Positions 11,801 through 24,048 of a stretch of 64,000 nucleotides of DNA are shown here, piece after piece. The DNA lies in assembly GCF_014529535.1 (NCBI RefSeq), contig NW_023503307.1, positions 1,109,739 to 1,173,738 of the forward strand. Reading direction: 5' to 3'. The stretch is from Bradysia coprophila. Taxonomy: Eukaryota > Arthropoda > Insecta > Diptera > Sciaridae. Both the position numbers and the translations under genes were made by a program. The notes below the pieces were generated by a model. It saw only the letters and a list, made by a program, of their open reading frames with translations. It did not search any database and had not been told where the DNA came from. The first letter of the stretch is position 1; the number at the start of each line of letters is the position of its first letter.

Positions 11801-14800
11801 ACAGCCTTTTTCGAGGGGAAAATCATGTTTATCACACCGCTCGCATAAAAATAAATTTTCCATAAAAAAATCAAAGAGACCGAATAACTTTGATTCTGTC
11901 AGCTGCTGCCAGATGGTTCCGTTTCTGAAACTTTCACAATTTTCGTGCAATTTTCGTTCGACTTCGGTGACTCTTCAATATTATGCCGTAATACCAAATT
12001 TCACTCAACGAAACTAATGTCCCGAAATTGGGATGGACGATTGAATACCAATTACATTTATTGCAGTAATTGACGATCAAAATGTTTTCCACATAATTTG
12101 CTCTAATTTTATATTGCCATCCGGGTAATTTTATGTTTATCATTCAAAAAACAGATTTTTAGCTTAATTTGTTTTGTTTTAATTAATTGAAATTGCTGTC
12201 TGGTTGGTTAACTCATATAATCCAATTTACCTAAAGCTTTTGTACTACAAAGAAACGCTAATTACCATGAATTATCATGGATGAGAAAAGAAATCATAAA
12301 TTGATTACCAGGATAGGTCCTTCAAGATTGAAATGAAAAAATTGCAAAATTTGTGGAATTTTCCAAAGTATTAACGTTGGCGTAATATATACTTGAAAAA
12401 TTCTACTTGATTTTGAAGGTAAAAATTAGGATGGAGTTTGTATCATATAAGAATAAACTGAGATTAATAGTAAGTATGTGAGCATTATAAAATTTACGAA
12501 TTGTGTATCAGCAACAGTTCGCCATAAGTTTTTTCAAGTCCCATTAATTTAACCTTTAAGCGAATGCATTTACCCCTTCGGCTATAAGAACATTTCTAAT
12601 TTAATTTTAAAAAGATGGAATTTACCTTACTAAGGAATCAATTTACCATAATTTTTAGCTTCAATATCCGTTCAAAATGTACGCAACGTACACAATTCAC
12701 ACATTAATCTAAGACCGGACTATACGTACGAAGCGCAACTATCAACAAAGAACAAACACCATACAGATTACAGTGCCGACATTTATTCGGATAAATTTGG
12801 TCGAAATCGCAAAACACATAGCCATCAGGAACCAGATCCACCGGAAAGGAATTTCCAAAATATTGCTGCAATCCGAGTAAGTACAATTTCGTTCAGCCAA
12901 CAATTTAAAATAACGAAGAGAATGATGCATCGAGTGCAGACGACACAATCTATTAAATTCGTTCAATCAAACGACCCAGTAATTTAAATTCACTTTCGAC
13001 ACTATAATTTTTACACATTTAGAATATGGACATGTCTGCTGGAGATTTGCTTAGTCGGACACACGAAGAATTAGTGTTGTTGTTAATTCAACTACGACGC
13101 CAAAATTGTGCTACAGCTAGATCGATTGAACAATGTTGCACAGATATTCACGAAGTACAGGTTGGGAATTCTACTGTTAAAATTGTTCTAACAAAGGCTT
13201 TAAATAACCACATCGTTTTACTAATTATTACTTGGTGGTGGAGAAAAGAACGTGGCATATTTTCTTACAAGAATTTTGCGGGATTCGCCCATTCATTTTG
13301 ATAAGATTAACAATAAGAAACACTAATCCTACATCCTTACAAAAAGAGTCATTTGATCAAACCTTTATCACCGCTATTTATCGATCCCTTGGTGATGGAA
13401 TATCTTTCGAAGAATAAGTTTGACTCTGAACACCTTCAGATTTTGATGGAATAAAAATATTTTTCTTTGGGACACTTTCATTACACCTTCACGCTGAAGT
13501 CAAACTTTAACATTTCCACGGAAATCAAAAAATTTTCAATATCTTTCAGAACCGAATTCGCACATGCGAGACAGACAGAGACAGATCGGAAAATCTAGCC
13601 CGATTAGACAGTTTGAAACAGCATCTGGTTGACTTTGAAAAGCAATACGAGAAAAGTAAGCCACTGGTGAATCTGGTGGACAACATGGTGAAACTGGGCT
13701 CTCTATACCGAAATGGCTCTTCGCAAAATATTCCGTATTCTCACGAATCGGTCACACTTGATCGGTTGGAATTCAATCAGCGCATGCAAGAAAAACGATT
13801 ATTGCAGGAAGATCAGAAGTACTGGGATCGATTGAGTCCAAATCACAACGAACTGCAGGTATATTTCAATGTTCATTTCATTGAGGACCTCTAATTTGAA
13901 ATTATTGTTTTGTTAAACAAACTTACAGACAAAGGTTCAGCAACTGTACCAACTGGATCAACTATTACAAGAAGAATCCGGCACGCTGCAGAATCTGCAA
14001 CGAGATAAAGAAGATTTGGAACGATCGTTGGGAAATCTTCGAAATAAGTTGCAGCACGGTGGCGGAACCCCATATGCAATGGAAGTTGCCCGGAAACAGC
14101 AGCATGATTTAGAGCGAGAGCTGTCACGAGTTCATCAACTTTTGGCGGAAAATTCGAAGGTAAATAAGGTTGTAGAAAAGTAGAAATGTCTTGCCTCCAT
14201 CAACAGATTAGTCATTGTTGTTTGTGAAACTTTGTAGAAATTAGAGCAAACAGTAGCCGGAAATGCTAAGCTGGAAAAAGATCTTTTAGTATTGCGACAA
14301 AAACTCCAAGCAACTAAAGAATCTAGAGGATCACAATCCGCCCTAGGTAGTCAAGAAGCAACCGATAGTATTCCCTATGTAGGTGGCGCCACAGCTATGC
14401 TAGAATCGGGTATTTAATCAGACAATGTGCAAACAAGTGAACAAACTTTGATTAATTGACTTTTGGTATTCACAGAATTGAGGCGAGTGCAGCAACTTGT
14501 TGGCGATATGCAGAGGCAACGTCATGACTTAAGTCAGGCAGTGCGTCAATTGACCGAAAATTCTAACACTTTGAATCAACAAATAAAACCAGCAGACCAT
14601 TCATCACAGTCAAAGAAAAGAAATTTAAGCACAAGTTGGACCGAGACAGATCTGGACTCCATGATTAGTACCGATCACCAGCTTTCGTCGTCAATTGATA
14701 ATATTTCGATTAATACACAAGATCTAAGCGCATCGACCTACTTGAATAACCGTTCAGGCAACTTAAGTAGTCTAAACTGTTCAACCTCCGATAACAGCGA

Positions 14801-17800
14801 CTTTATGTACAACAAATTGATGGGCAGTCATAAAGCACATGAATTCGATGCAATCGAATGCAGTGAAGTGGAGAACGACGACTTTTCGGAAGGTACGGTT
14901 CGGGTTGAATTTTGTATCGATTCGGAGTTTAAAACCATTTCTCGTTTCACAGGCAATCTACACAATCAGGACAAACAAGAAATCAAAACTGTTCGGATTG
15001 TAAAACGTGAATCGGAGCGCCGGCATCGTGACAGAGAGCGAACTAATGCAAATTCAAGCATCAACCTCGATCATGTAGTGGAAGAGGACATCCTGAACAC
15101 CGAATTTAACCGATCAAAATCGCTACCCCGAACCTATTTGGACAAACATGATCTGTATGCGTCCCAGCTGACCGACAAAAAACTCAAATCACCAAAATCT
15201 GTACAGCATCTGCCAACTACATCTGCCTTTTCACCGAATTCTGTGAATTCAATGAATTACAACGATTACTACAACAGTTTGACCGCTCAATATCCAATGT
15301 CGACGACGGAAATCAAGGACAAACCGGAAGGAATCAATGTCGACCACTACCTAAACAATTCCATCGCATCGACCACCCCATACACGAGTCAAAATCCGAA
15401 GAATCCGTTTCTGACCAATCTAACGACATCCCAAAAAACGGATTCCATTCAAAGTTTGAACAAAGCTATTGGTGATTTAAGTCCCGTTTTCCAAAGCGAA
15501 GCAGCTAGACAAATAATCACCGAAATGTCCGGCACATCATCGGAAGAGAATTCGAAAAAGAATCCGTTAGCTAGCAAACAACGGCGTGCTATACCGCGTG
15601 AGAAACGTCGACACTATACCGCTCCATCCAATACGCTCGGCACCAAATCAACCAAATACGTCCAATCGGAAAACGATATGAACAAAAATGTAATTTTCCA
15701 CAGCCAACCGACAATGACGGAACGATTTTAATTCTCTTTACAAACTTTTAGAATATTAACTGGCGTGCAAGAGATGATTTGGACATGGAAGTGGCACTCA
15801 GACCGCGAGTGAATGCACCGGATGTTGTACGATCGGCATTGGGTCAATGTGAGAAAATATCGGAGAATTCCATTGATAAGCTCTTTGCCGCCCCAAGCAA
15901 AATAGTTATTCCAGAACGATACATACCCGAACAGGTAAGTCATTGGACAGTAGCAGTGAAATAGAAAAGTGAAAATATCTGCACCAACAAAAATTGCTTT
16001 GCATAGTAGCAATGAAAGTTGTATTTTGTAGTTTCTACGGTTTTATTGCGTTAGACAATAACAACCATCGAAACTGTTCTGGATTCGTTTTAAGTAGACG
16101 GCGTCGTACTAAATAAAAAAAATACAAATTTTGTTTTTAATTAGCCGCCAGAGTTGTCACCCGAAGAAAAGAAAAGACGTCAAGAGAAGGTGGAAGCAAT
16201 CAAGAAAATGCTGTCGGAAAATACAACAAATGTAAGTGAATTAAATCCCGCTCACTGAGCACCCCCAAATGTGTATGCATGTACGTAACTCCAATATATA
16301 TCCAATATCCAACAGGACTCCACAACCCTACCACCGAGTCAAATAAGCGCTGAAAAGAAACAACGTGAACATTTATTGCAATTAAACCAAATATTAGCTG
16401 AGCAAGTTATGCAAATGAGTAAAATAGTTGCAGGTAATTGTTATGCATTAAAATTCAAGGAAGCACGGAGTGTGAAACCAACCAATTTTCGATTTTTGAG
16501 CCTTTAATTATAGTTTCCTTTTGTTCAGAATGTTTTTGTTGATTTTATTTTTGAATCTTTTGTTGTTGTTGTTAATTTCATCTAAATTTCTAGGCGTTCA
16601 TTCATGCTTTTTCTAATTACATATCTGTGTGTGTGTATGTAATTACAGATCACCTAGACGCAATTCATCATCAACATCACTAACCCCATTTCTTCTTTTC
16701 GTTCAAAATCAATTTACCCATAATTCATTCATCCCACAACATTCATCCGTTTTTTCGTTCTTCGTATTTAAACAAAAACATTTTTTTTGCCGAAGATCTC
16801 GTTTTTAGATCCTTTTTCATACGTATATAACTCGTCCAAACGAGTCGTTCTGATTTTAGTTTGACCACTAACAAAATTAATTTTTTTAATTTTTATAATT
16901 ACGATTGGAATTTGTATTGTTTGATGTTTTATATGCCTGTTGTGTTACTTTCAAATTTAGGTAATCCTAGCCAGTCTAGTCAAAAATAATAAAAAAAAAC
17001 TAAACACGGATTATGCAGTCTTTTATCGAACGACCGAAGCCGAAAGCAAAGGTTTGTAACTTATCACTATTTATGACTAAGACAAACATAGGATAAATGT
17101 TAAAACATACAGCGACTATGTATGAAAACGCTCTACGCTCTCTATGTGTGCTACTTTTGTCTTTTCAAATTACCTAAACATTCATTCACCGTCACAACTA
17201 TTCAGTACGTTTTTTTAAGCATTAAATTCATTTATTTTTTAAAGTTTCCTGCATGAAGTGATTGTGGAATTAATATTTTCGTCGATAAATCTGATTTTTT
17301 TATTTGCAACATTACCCCAATGAAAAAATGGCTGCTCAGTACCATGTTAGTGGGCTGTAATTGAGTATCGGTTATAGACGATCGAAAGACATCATTGACA
17401 AAATAGTTTAGCCTTTTTATAGACTCGGGCATCAGTTAACGTTCACGGGTGATTCGATCAAATGCCGGCTTTGAGATTTTTTTCCTCGAATTTGCTTAAT
17501 GTTTCCCTATTTTCTTGAATTTTCTCGAAATCAAGAATCGGAAGTTCTTGAATCTTTCTTGAATTTCGAATAAGAAACACGGAAAATCCCAATATGTGTG
17601 TGAGATCTATAAGTGGACTTAGCACCCCCATTTTTTGGCATATAGCTGTGTAATGCATATTGCGAAGACTGTAGTTAAAATAGCTGTGTAACTTATATTA
17701 TAGCTGTGAGACGCGTTTCAGACCTATCTCGAGAAATAAAAATTTTTCCTAAACTTTCATGAATTTTGCGGTCACCCATCCAAGTACTAACCGCGCCCAT

Positions 17801-19882
17801 TGATGCTTAACCTGAGAATCCGACCGTCGCCTATGCTGCTGTTGTGCTAATTTTTCTTGTGCTTTAACACGTTCTTATTTCGAAGCGTTGTTACCGCAAT
17901 GTAAATTCTGCAGCTATATTATAAGGCACACAGCCTAATTCAAGTCTGTAGTTTTCATATTTAGCATTTTTACTTTGGTGAGTTGTCATTGTTTCAGGTT
18001 CTGAAAGAAAGTGAATTGAGACTGCCTGCGTGAAGAATCGCCCATTCAATTGTTTTCTGTGAAATGCCTAGTTTGACATTTGGGAGCAGTTACTTGGCTT
18101 AATTCGTTTCTAATGTATTGAAATTTCTGATATATACGGATATATACTTTCATTCGTCTGTGTTTCCACGGATTTTGACTATTGAAGAGGTATTTCTATA
18201 ACCTGACAATCAAGCTTTATTAAAATCAGCCAAGCTATTTTACGATTTTTCTTTATCTGTTAACATTGAGTCCGACCAAGTGTCAGTACGAATAACAACT
18301 TGAATGCATGGTCCCATACATTTTCTGATATGCAGCACACAGCTATATTTTTCATACGTCAAATATGCGTTACACAGCTATGATATAGAGTACACAGCCA
18401 CAATATGCAAATCCTAGCTATAACATGTGTTGTCGATGCATAATGTAGCTCTGTAATCTATAATATAGTTGTGTAACTCACATTGCAGGTAAATAACCAA
18501 CATTAATAGGATATGCGTTCAGTAGCTATATTTTTATAAGTCTTGCAGCTATATTATAAGAACTGCAGCCACATTATAAGTTACACAGCCTTTAACGAAA
18601 TCCACGAATTTTCCGTGAAGATAATTTTCTCGAAACATTTTCGCAAAAGTAGTCAGTGATTTAAATCCTTTGACGAACGGAAAACCTGCCCAAGAAGAAT
18701 ATGGGATGGCAGATTTTTAAACCTTCTGTGAACAGCAAGCTAATCGCGACAAAACCACTGAATATGTTACTTCTTTTGCTTTGAGCATTGCGTAATCCAA
18801 ATCTTGTACTTCCTTAGTTTCACTTTACGTTTTGGGAACAACAACTCGAGATCATCATTCATTGTTGACGATTCTGTCAATAACAGAAGATTAGCCGTTT
18901 GTAAAAGGTGTATACAATTTTGGTAAAATTTAGAAAAGTAGAGTAATGCAAACATTATTAGGTGCTGATATTATACCCAATAAGGGTATACACTAGACAA
19001 GTATGGCGTCATAAAGTCAAGTATTAGCGTGATCCATGTATTCGCTAGATCCATGTATTCGCTAGCATTAATATGTTATTATCATGAACGGTCAGTTTAA
19101 CTGAAGCTACAGACGATCTTATGATGACAAGACAATGTGAACAGAGCAATTATTAAAAATATTTTAGGTGACTCAAAAACCTTTCAGATGTTTTTTTTTC
19201 TATTCGAAGAAAATTCATAAAAATCACAAAAATTCCTAATTGGTTCATTTTCGAGGATCCTTTCACATTGAACCATTTTCATTTCCACTCTATCTTTTAT
19301 GTGATTTATGGATTAGATTACACAAAATGTGACCATACACAATTCTAACATCAATAGTTCATGTAGCGTGTACCATGTTTTGCAAACAATAATCGATTCA
19401 TTCCTAGCATTTAAATAGTTGTTGATATCTTACTTCTAACACAACAATTTGACAATTATTACCAAAGCCTTAGATAAGATTAGTCCGTACTCAATATTTC
19501 AACGTAAGTATTATGTTAGATTACTAGAAAAGACCGAGCGTGTCCTAATCCTAAAAGTAAATTCCCATCAATTTTGTTTAACAGTCGCATTTGTAGCGCA
19601 TATAAGATCAATTAGAGCAGAGATGCAAATAGAGCTAAACAACCAACCAGTTCAATTTACTAACTGCAACTGTTTGATTTCTGATTTTTTATTTATTTTC
19701 AATATTCAATTTTAACGACCAACATAAATTAATAGGACAAAAATTTATAAAATTTTAATGTAGAACGGGCAATGGCATCTGTATCCAAAAACACCGAAAC
19801 AAATATTTTATCAGAAGACGATCTAACATCACCTGTAACACCACTGCCAATATATCAACAACGTGATAATTTCTTTTGCTAA
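2830..19882 (+). CDS. kmr: kramer / PLEKHA4-7-like adaptor, 3' part of gene
   Basis: Cytoplasmic adaptor family that in animals carries WW and PH domains and a coiled coil; the fly member is kramer. The window holds the part after the PH domain: the first exon opens with an AG acceptor in phase, so the gene starts left of the window. Exons: 2830-3469, 3525-3822, 3892-4320, 12767-12876, 13023-13160, 13550-13858, 13929-14159, 14238-14409, 14476-15689, 15752-15934, 16145-16231, 16316-16433, 19764-19882; they join in frame to about 1,349 residues. Features in order: Gln/Asn-rich linker, SADF and RPKSS serine motifs, helix SEQKREESMKRLLEWKQRML, coiled coil (LLIQLRRQN to LRQKLQ, then ELRRVQQLVGDMQRQRHDL), Ser/Asn-rich segment, and a C-terminal block PERYIPEQ..PELSPEEKKRRQEKVEAIKK that matches the PLEKHA5/6/7 pattern. 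Family call from memory, symbol less certain. Alternative terminal exons are listed separately. Confidence 0.82.
4321..7153 (+). other. large intron of the kramer-like gene
   Basis: 2.8 kb of AT-rich DNA between the GAAG|GTGAGT donor (4320/4321) and the ACTCGTCAG acceptor (7153). Two overlapping ORFs at 5278-5572 show no convincing homology. Long A/T runs between 6100 and 6850. No RNA gene or clear repeat recognised. Confidence 0.6.
7154..10209 (+). CDS. kmr: long alternative terminal exon of kramer-like gene
   Basis: One uninterrupted exon of 3,056 bp: AG acceptor at 7153, 1,017 codons, stop TAA 10207-10209. It takes the same splice phase as exon 12767 (donor 4320 leaves one G; both exons start with AT), so the same upstream exon can join either one. 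That makes this an alternative C-terminus, unless an internal donor is used. The encoded segment is low in order: Ser/Asn/Asp-rich, acidic 100-150 residues in (DNDNDEEEP, GDLEEALE), a proline patch (SPPPIPSSPPPMEE), and YxxM motifs YMPM (7663-7674) and YVEM (7765-7776). Near the end a charged helix EIWRERLRRVSHRHARSLDD is present. No catalytic domain. Role inferred as scaffold/docking. Confidence 0.75.
10409..10414 (+). terminator. poly(A) signal for long kramer isoform
   Basis: AATAAA 200 bp after the TAA of the long terminal exon, in an AT-rich 3' UTR. Supports the exon being truly terminal. Confidence 0.45.
10951..11168. mobile_element. hAT-like miniature inverted-repeat element
   Basis: 218 bp. 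Ends are imperfect inverted repeats: CGAGGGGGAAAGCACTC on the left and the complement of CGAAGGGGAAACCACTC on the right. Flanked by 8 bp direct repeats TTTCAGTC at 10943-10950 and 11169-11176, the duplication length typical of hAT transposons. Interior repeats GTGATTAACC in both orientations. No coding capacity. Confidence 0.7.
12767..16433 (+). CDS. kmr: coiled-coil and C-terminal exons of kramer-like gene
   Basis: Ten exons separated by mostly short introns encode the conserved part of this protein. Exon 12767-12876 begins in the phase left by donor 4320. Exons 13023-14409 form the heptad-rich coiled coil (for example YQLDQLLQEESGTLQNLQR), which in this family mediates self-association and partner binding. 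Exon 14476-15689 starts ELRRVQQLVGDMQ and then becomes Ser/Asn-rich. I end that exon at 15689 (AAAAAT|GTAATT): the 62 bp intron then rejoins in frame at 15752 (NINWRARDD), whereas reading on gives a stop at 15731, which could be an alternative short end. Exons 15752-16433 carry the conserved basic helices (EKKRRQEKVEAIKKML; EKKQREHLLQLNQILAEQ). Confidence 0.8.
16961..16989 (+). CDS. kmr: possible alternative short last exon of kramer-like gene
   Basis: Acceptor TTACTTTCAAATTTAG ends at 16960. Joined to donor 16433 in the correct phase it would add only GNPSQSSQK and a TAA at 16987-16989. Weak: based on one acceptor and a short frame. Confidence 0.25.
17636..18597. repeat. inverted array of degenerate ATAGCTGTG repeats
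   Basis: At 17636-17715 the unit ATAGCTGTGTAACTTATATT recurs in forward sense; at 17910-17935 and 18330-18597 the same unit recurs as its complement (CTATATTATAAG..ACACAGC). The arrangement resembles a decayed foldback element with a 5S-like fragment between the arms. Confidence 0.45.
17768..17831 (-). rRNA. 5S rRNA-like fragment (pseudogene or SINE part)
   Basis: On the minus strand the segment contains GGGCGCGGTTAGTACTTGG followed by ATGGGTGACCGC, which is the internal control region (box C) and middle of arthropod 5S rRNA. Upstream it keeps the GGTTAAGCA piece with changes. The 5' third and the 3' stem are missing, so it is not a functional 5S gene. It may be a 5S-derived retroposon. Confidence 0.65.
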
Positions 19883-22800
19883 ATGAAAACAAAAAAACCA
19901 GCCATATGTAAAAAAAAAACAAGTGAAAATAAAACCAAACTGAACATGAAATGTAATTTATATATTAAACTCTCAATTATTATATCAATTTGACATATAC
20001 TCGATTAATGAAAAATTCATGAAAAAAAATGGAAAGATGGAAAGAAAAACACTGATTTGTACATACGAAATAAGACAAATTACATACAAGAAGAAGGTTG
20101 TTTGTACATTAAAATTTAAATTCTAATTTCACTGAATCAATATTAATAAAGGAGGCATCTTACTTCTTCATATCATCCGATAAGGAGTGTAAAATAATAA
20201 TTTAAGTTTTAAATTGAAAAAAATTGATTTTTAAGGTAATAAAACAGTAGGTTGAAAGAATATTATGTACTTACACAAACATATCAATTCTATTAAGTTG
20301 TTGAGTCAGGTTTTTATCACGTTATCGTACTTAATTTTACGAAAAATATTTTTATTATTTTGCTAAACAAAACGACCAATGATTATAAAAATATCACCAA
20401 AATATATCGTCGATAAAATTCATGTAGACGTAAAGTGTAACCTCAAGCTCAGGATGAGCGGCAAGAGTGTAATGAATTGATTGTTTATTACGATTTCTTA
20501 CAGTGCAGATGACGATTGTCATAAGCCAGGGCCTTGTTTCGGGAAACTTTCTTTAATTTTCTAAAAAAAAGTTTTTGGGAAAATTTGGAAAAATGATGAA
20601 AAATTTAGGACAATTAAGAAAAGAAATTTCCCCAGTCATAGTCGCTTAGCTAGAACTTAAAACTTAAAAAAAAAGTTTTTATTTGAAAATGTGTCCGACA
20701 TGCAAGGTACCTAGCTTAGTTAGTCTTGATATCAAAAAGAGTAATAGATTACGACAGTGTACCATGTAATTTTTACACTGTTTCAGGTCATGTCGTTCTA
20801 CTACAATTCTAAATGCTTGCCTGATGAAATTATTTTTTTTTAAACATCTGATAGAGGGAAGTGAGAGTATGAGCCCTGTATCAGTTGTTTAAAAACATTT
20901 TTCCAAGTGTTGCTCAAAATCATGAAAGCTGAAAATTTATGACATTGTCACTGAGGTGTGACTTTAGGTACACAAGAATTGTTATTCTTTTTGGTTATTT
21001 AGTTTTAAAATTCTTTTAATTTTATTTTTCTTCTTTGCATCGTTTTCAAGATTATTCTTTTTTCCGTCCAAAGATGAAAATGATTTTGAATTTTGTCGTA
21101 ATATCTCTGTGGTACATAATGATGAATATATTTTGAAGAATAATATCAAATAAAACGAAAATTATTTTACCTTTGAAAGCATTCAAATATCAAACCAATA
21201 AATCACCTTATCATAAAATAGAATATCGTAAATTAAATAAAATTTATGAAAGATACGGTCCTTAAGTATACAGAAAAAGTGGGAGGGAATAAACTAGTAA
21301 ATTGTATGGATAGAACGGGAATAGAAAGAAATGGAATTATCGTTGAAATAAAGTAATAATCTTGCCAATTATTAAAGTTAAATTAAATGAAATTAATTAA
21401 ACAAAATGAAAGAAAATTCAATTAGAAACTTGGTTTCACACCAAAAGGAGACGAAAAACAAAAATCTTATATTATAATGCTGAAGCAAAAGTCAATTTAA
21501 CAAAAAAAAAACAAAAGAATTTATTTCTATTTCGAAATTATAATCTCTATCTACATTATGCATATCGCACAAAACATATAAATGAAAATCAAGTTTAGAA
21601 AAGAAAAATCAATTCAATTCCACGAACCGATCCGATACACGGTCTACGAAGTAATTAAAAAAAACTGAAAAATGGGACAACAAAATTATTCTGCAAACTA
21701 TTTTGACTTAGAAAATAAAAATCTATTAAATCTAAAATTAAATGAGAAAGTAAAAAAAAACATTTAATGGTTTAAATTGAAATTAAACAAAGAAAACAGG
21801 ATTGTAGAAACTTAATAAAAAAAAATTATTAATGAACTTAAGGAACTTATAAATATAAAGGCAAACACTGATAAAAGAAAAAAAAATAGTAGAAATTTTA
21901 GTGGAAAACAGAAATAGGAATTTAGAACGAAAAACACTGTATTCAATTGTTTAATGTTGTAACAAAGCTTTAAAGCTCTTGGAGACACGGAACACCATCA
22001 TTTATTTTCGCCGCACACAATCGGACCATGACAACAAAAGAACATTTTAAATTAGGCTTTTAGAATCGTAGAGTATGTTGCCGAAAGTCTTTTTTTTCTG
22101 CAAGAGACAACCTTATTTATATTAAACTGAACATCGCGTCAGGATTACAATAAAAATCAAACAAATCATCAACACTATTGGGATACACGATTTTTGTTTT
22201 ACATTTTTCTTTTTAATTTACATCCATTTCGAAACGTTCACAACAATTTAGCTGAATGACATCCATGCCTCAAGCAGATTTTTTTCTTCATTATTTTCTA
22301 ACTGAAATGGGCTCGATCCTGAACTATCTATGAGTTTTCTTCGCTCGTTTATTTGTATTTTTTCTGAATCAAATTAAAAAAGCTTATTCTAACTAAAGAC
22401 AGTGACATTTTATAAATGAGAATTTGATTACCTAAATAACGGAAATAAATATACCGTCTCCCGGAAAAATGGGGAAATTCAATCTTATCTGTTCAGCAAA
22501 AATGTGTTCAGCGAAAATTTTTCAAAGAATTTCGTGTCATTACGGAAAATTACGACCACTGGCTATATGGTTGATTTTAGTGTGTCATTTTTTATGAATT
22601 CTATACTATCAAAGAGAGGAGAAATTTGTAGTAGTCCTTTGTTTGCTAGTATATTATGTTATCGCCAGGGAAATAAAATTAACATTTCAGCGATCGAACA
22701 TCCGAGCATTTAATCTTTTGAAGATCGACAGCGACGACAAAAAAAAACAATTAGCTCTTGTTTATTATTGTCACTAATGAAGTAAAAGATTTCGTATCAA

Positions 22801-24028
22801 TCTGTTGTATATGCTTCGTTTAAAAGACGATTCTGGTGATACGCTTACTGTGAAACAATGAAACAATGAAAATCGTGTAACCAAATAGAAAAACTAATGA
22901 ACAAATTGTTCTTCATTTGAAATACAATAAACCAAAGACGTAAAATTTTATCATCGTTTCGAATTTATGCGATAACCTTCCGGGTTCCGTTTTCTTTATC
23001 ATTTTTTTTTTAATGAATCAGCTTTGCAACAACTTTAAATGAAAATGATAACGAGATTTAATTAAGCATTTAGAAAAAAACCCCTAGAACAATAAATAGA
23101 CTGTTATCAATTTAATGAAACAAGAAAAGCAAGACCTAAATCGTCACATTGTTATGTTCTTATTGAAAGAAAGAAAGATATGAAGGAAGGGAAACGACTA
23201 AAATTATAATATTCTACACATCCGCTATATATGACTATACTCTATATATATTGGCACCAAATAAAATAAAACGATGCCATCTAGCGACTTTTTGAATTTT
23301 TGAGACTTTAAGAGAAAATTGAATTTTTAATTTCTTTTTTAATCAAAAGCATAATTTAACTTAAATAGAGATCTTTTAGTTGATATTAGATGGAAGGAAG
23401 ACACTCTTCGGTTTCTTTGTTCTTATTTTTCTCAGTTTTATCCGAACCATAAACACATTACAATATGAAAATCATTAAAATAAAAAATTAATAAAAAAAA
23501 ATATAAACCGCGCGACATGGCAGCCTCAAAGAAAGCCTTGTAAATAAAATATTGGTAATGATTTTTTCTTAGATTTGTATACAAAACATTTGCATAACAT
23601 CAGGTAATATATTCAAATTTTTTATATTTTTTACTTAAACTCTACGAACATTTAGTTTTTTCTAAACAAAAAAAAATATAATTTTTTCTTTATAACTGGT
23701 GCTAGATGCGTTATTTAGTGTAAATATTATTCAGATATGTATACATTCTCAAAAATAAAAAGCAGTTGCTTACTGAAAATATTTCATACGATTTTTTTAA
23801 TCCTTGTAACTTACCTTTCTTCAGATAGAGCCTTCAAGTTCAACAACGATTTTGACTGCTGATTGAGATTAAGAGCGCTCACCCCTTGGCAATTTTCTAG
23901 CCTACATTTGTGCGCAAAAATATTCGTTATTCGATGATTTCTCTGAACTAAAATCTTTTTTTGAAAAAGTAAAACCATTAAAGCATACATAAATGTGTTA
24001 CTTTTAAGGGAAAAATTGGTTTGTGGTC
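19883..24028. other. 3' flank of kramer-like gene and AT-rich intergenic DNA
   Basis: About 4.1 kb, very AT-rich, with many A/T runs and AATAAA-like motifs. The start is probably the 3' UTR of the last exon. ORFs of about 70 codons (for example 22504-22713) have no recognisable product. No RNA gene seen. Confidence 0.6.
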
Positions 24029-24048
24029 GTTAACTTAACGCACTTGGA

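Larger units (their letters stand above)
10210..12766 (+). other. 3' UTR of long isoform, then intron with one miniature element
   Basis: After the stop at 10209 an AT-rich stretch carries AATAAA at 10409-10414. The rest is intronic for the coiled-coil isoform. An hAT-like miniature element (10951-11168) is described separately. ORFs at 10483 and 11934 show nothing recognisable. Confidence 0.55.
16434..19763 (+). other. last intron of kramer-like gene, with repeats
   Basis: 3.3 kb between donor 16433 and acceptor 19763. It holds a possible alternative terminal exon (16961-16989), a 5S rRNA-like fragment (17768-17831) and an inverted array of ATAGCTGTG repeats (17636-18597). A short tandem duplication of GATCCATGTATTCGCTA lies near 19030-19065. 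Confidence 0.55.
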
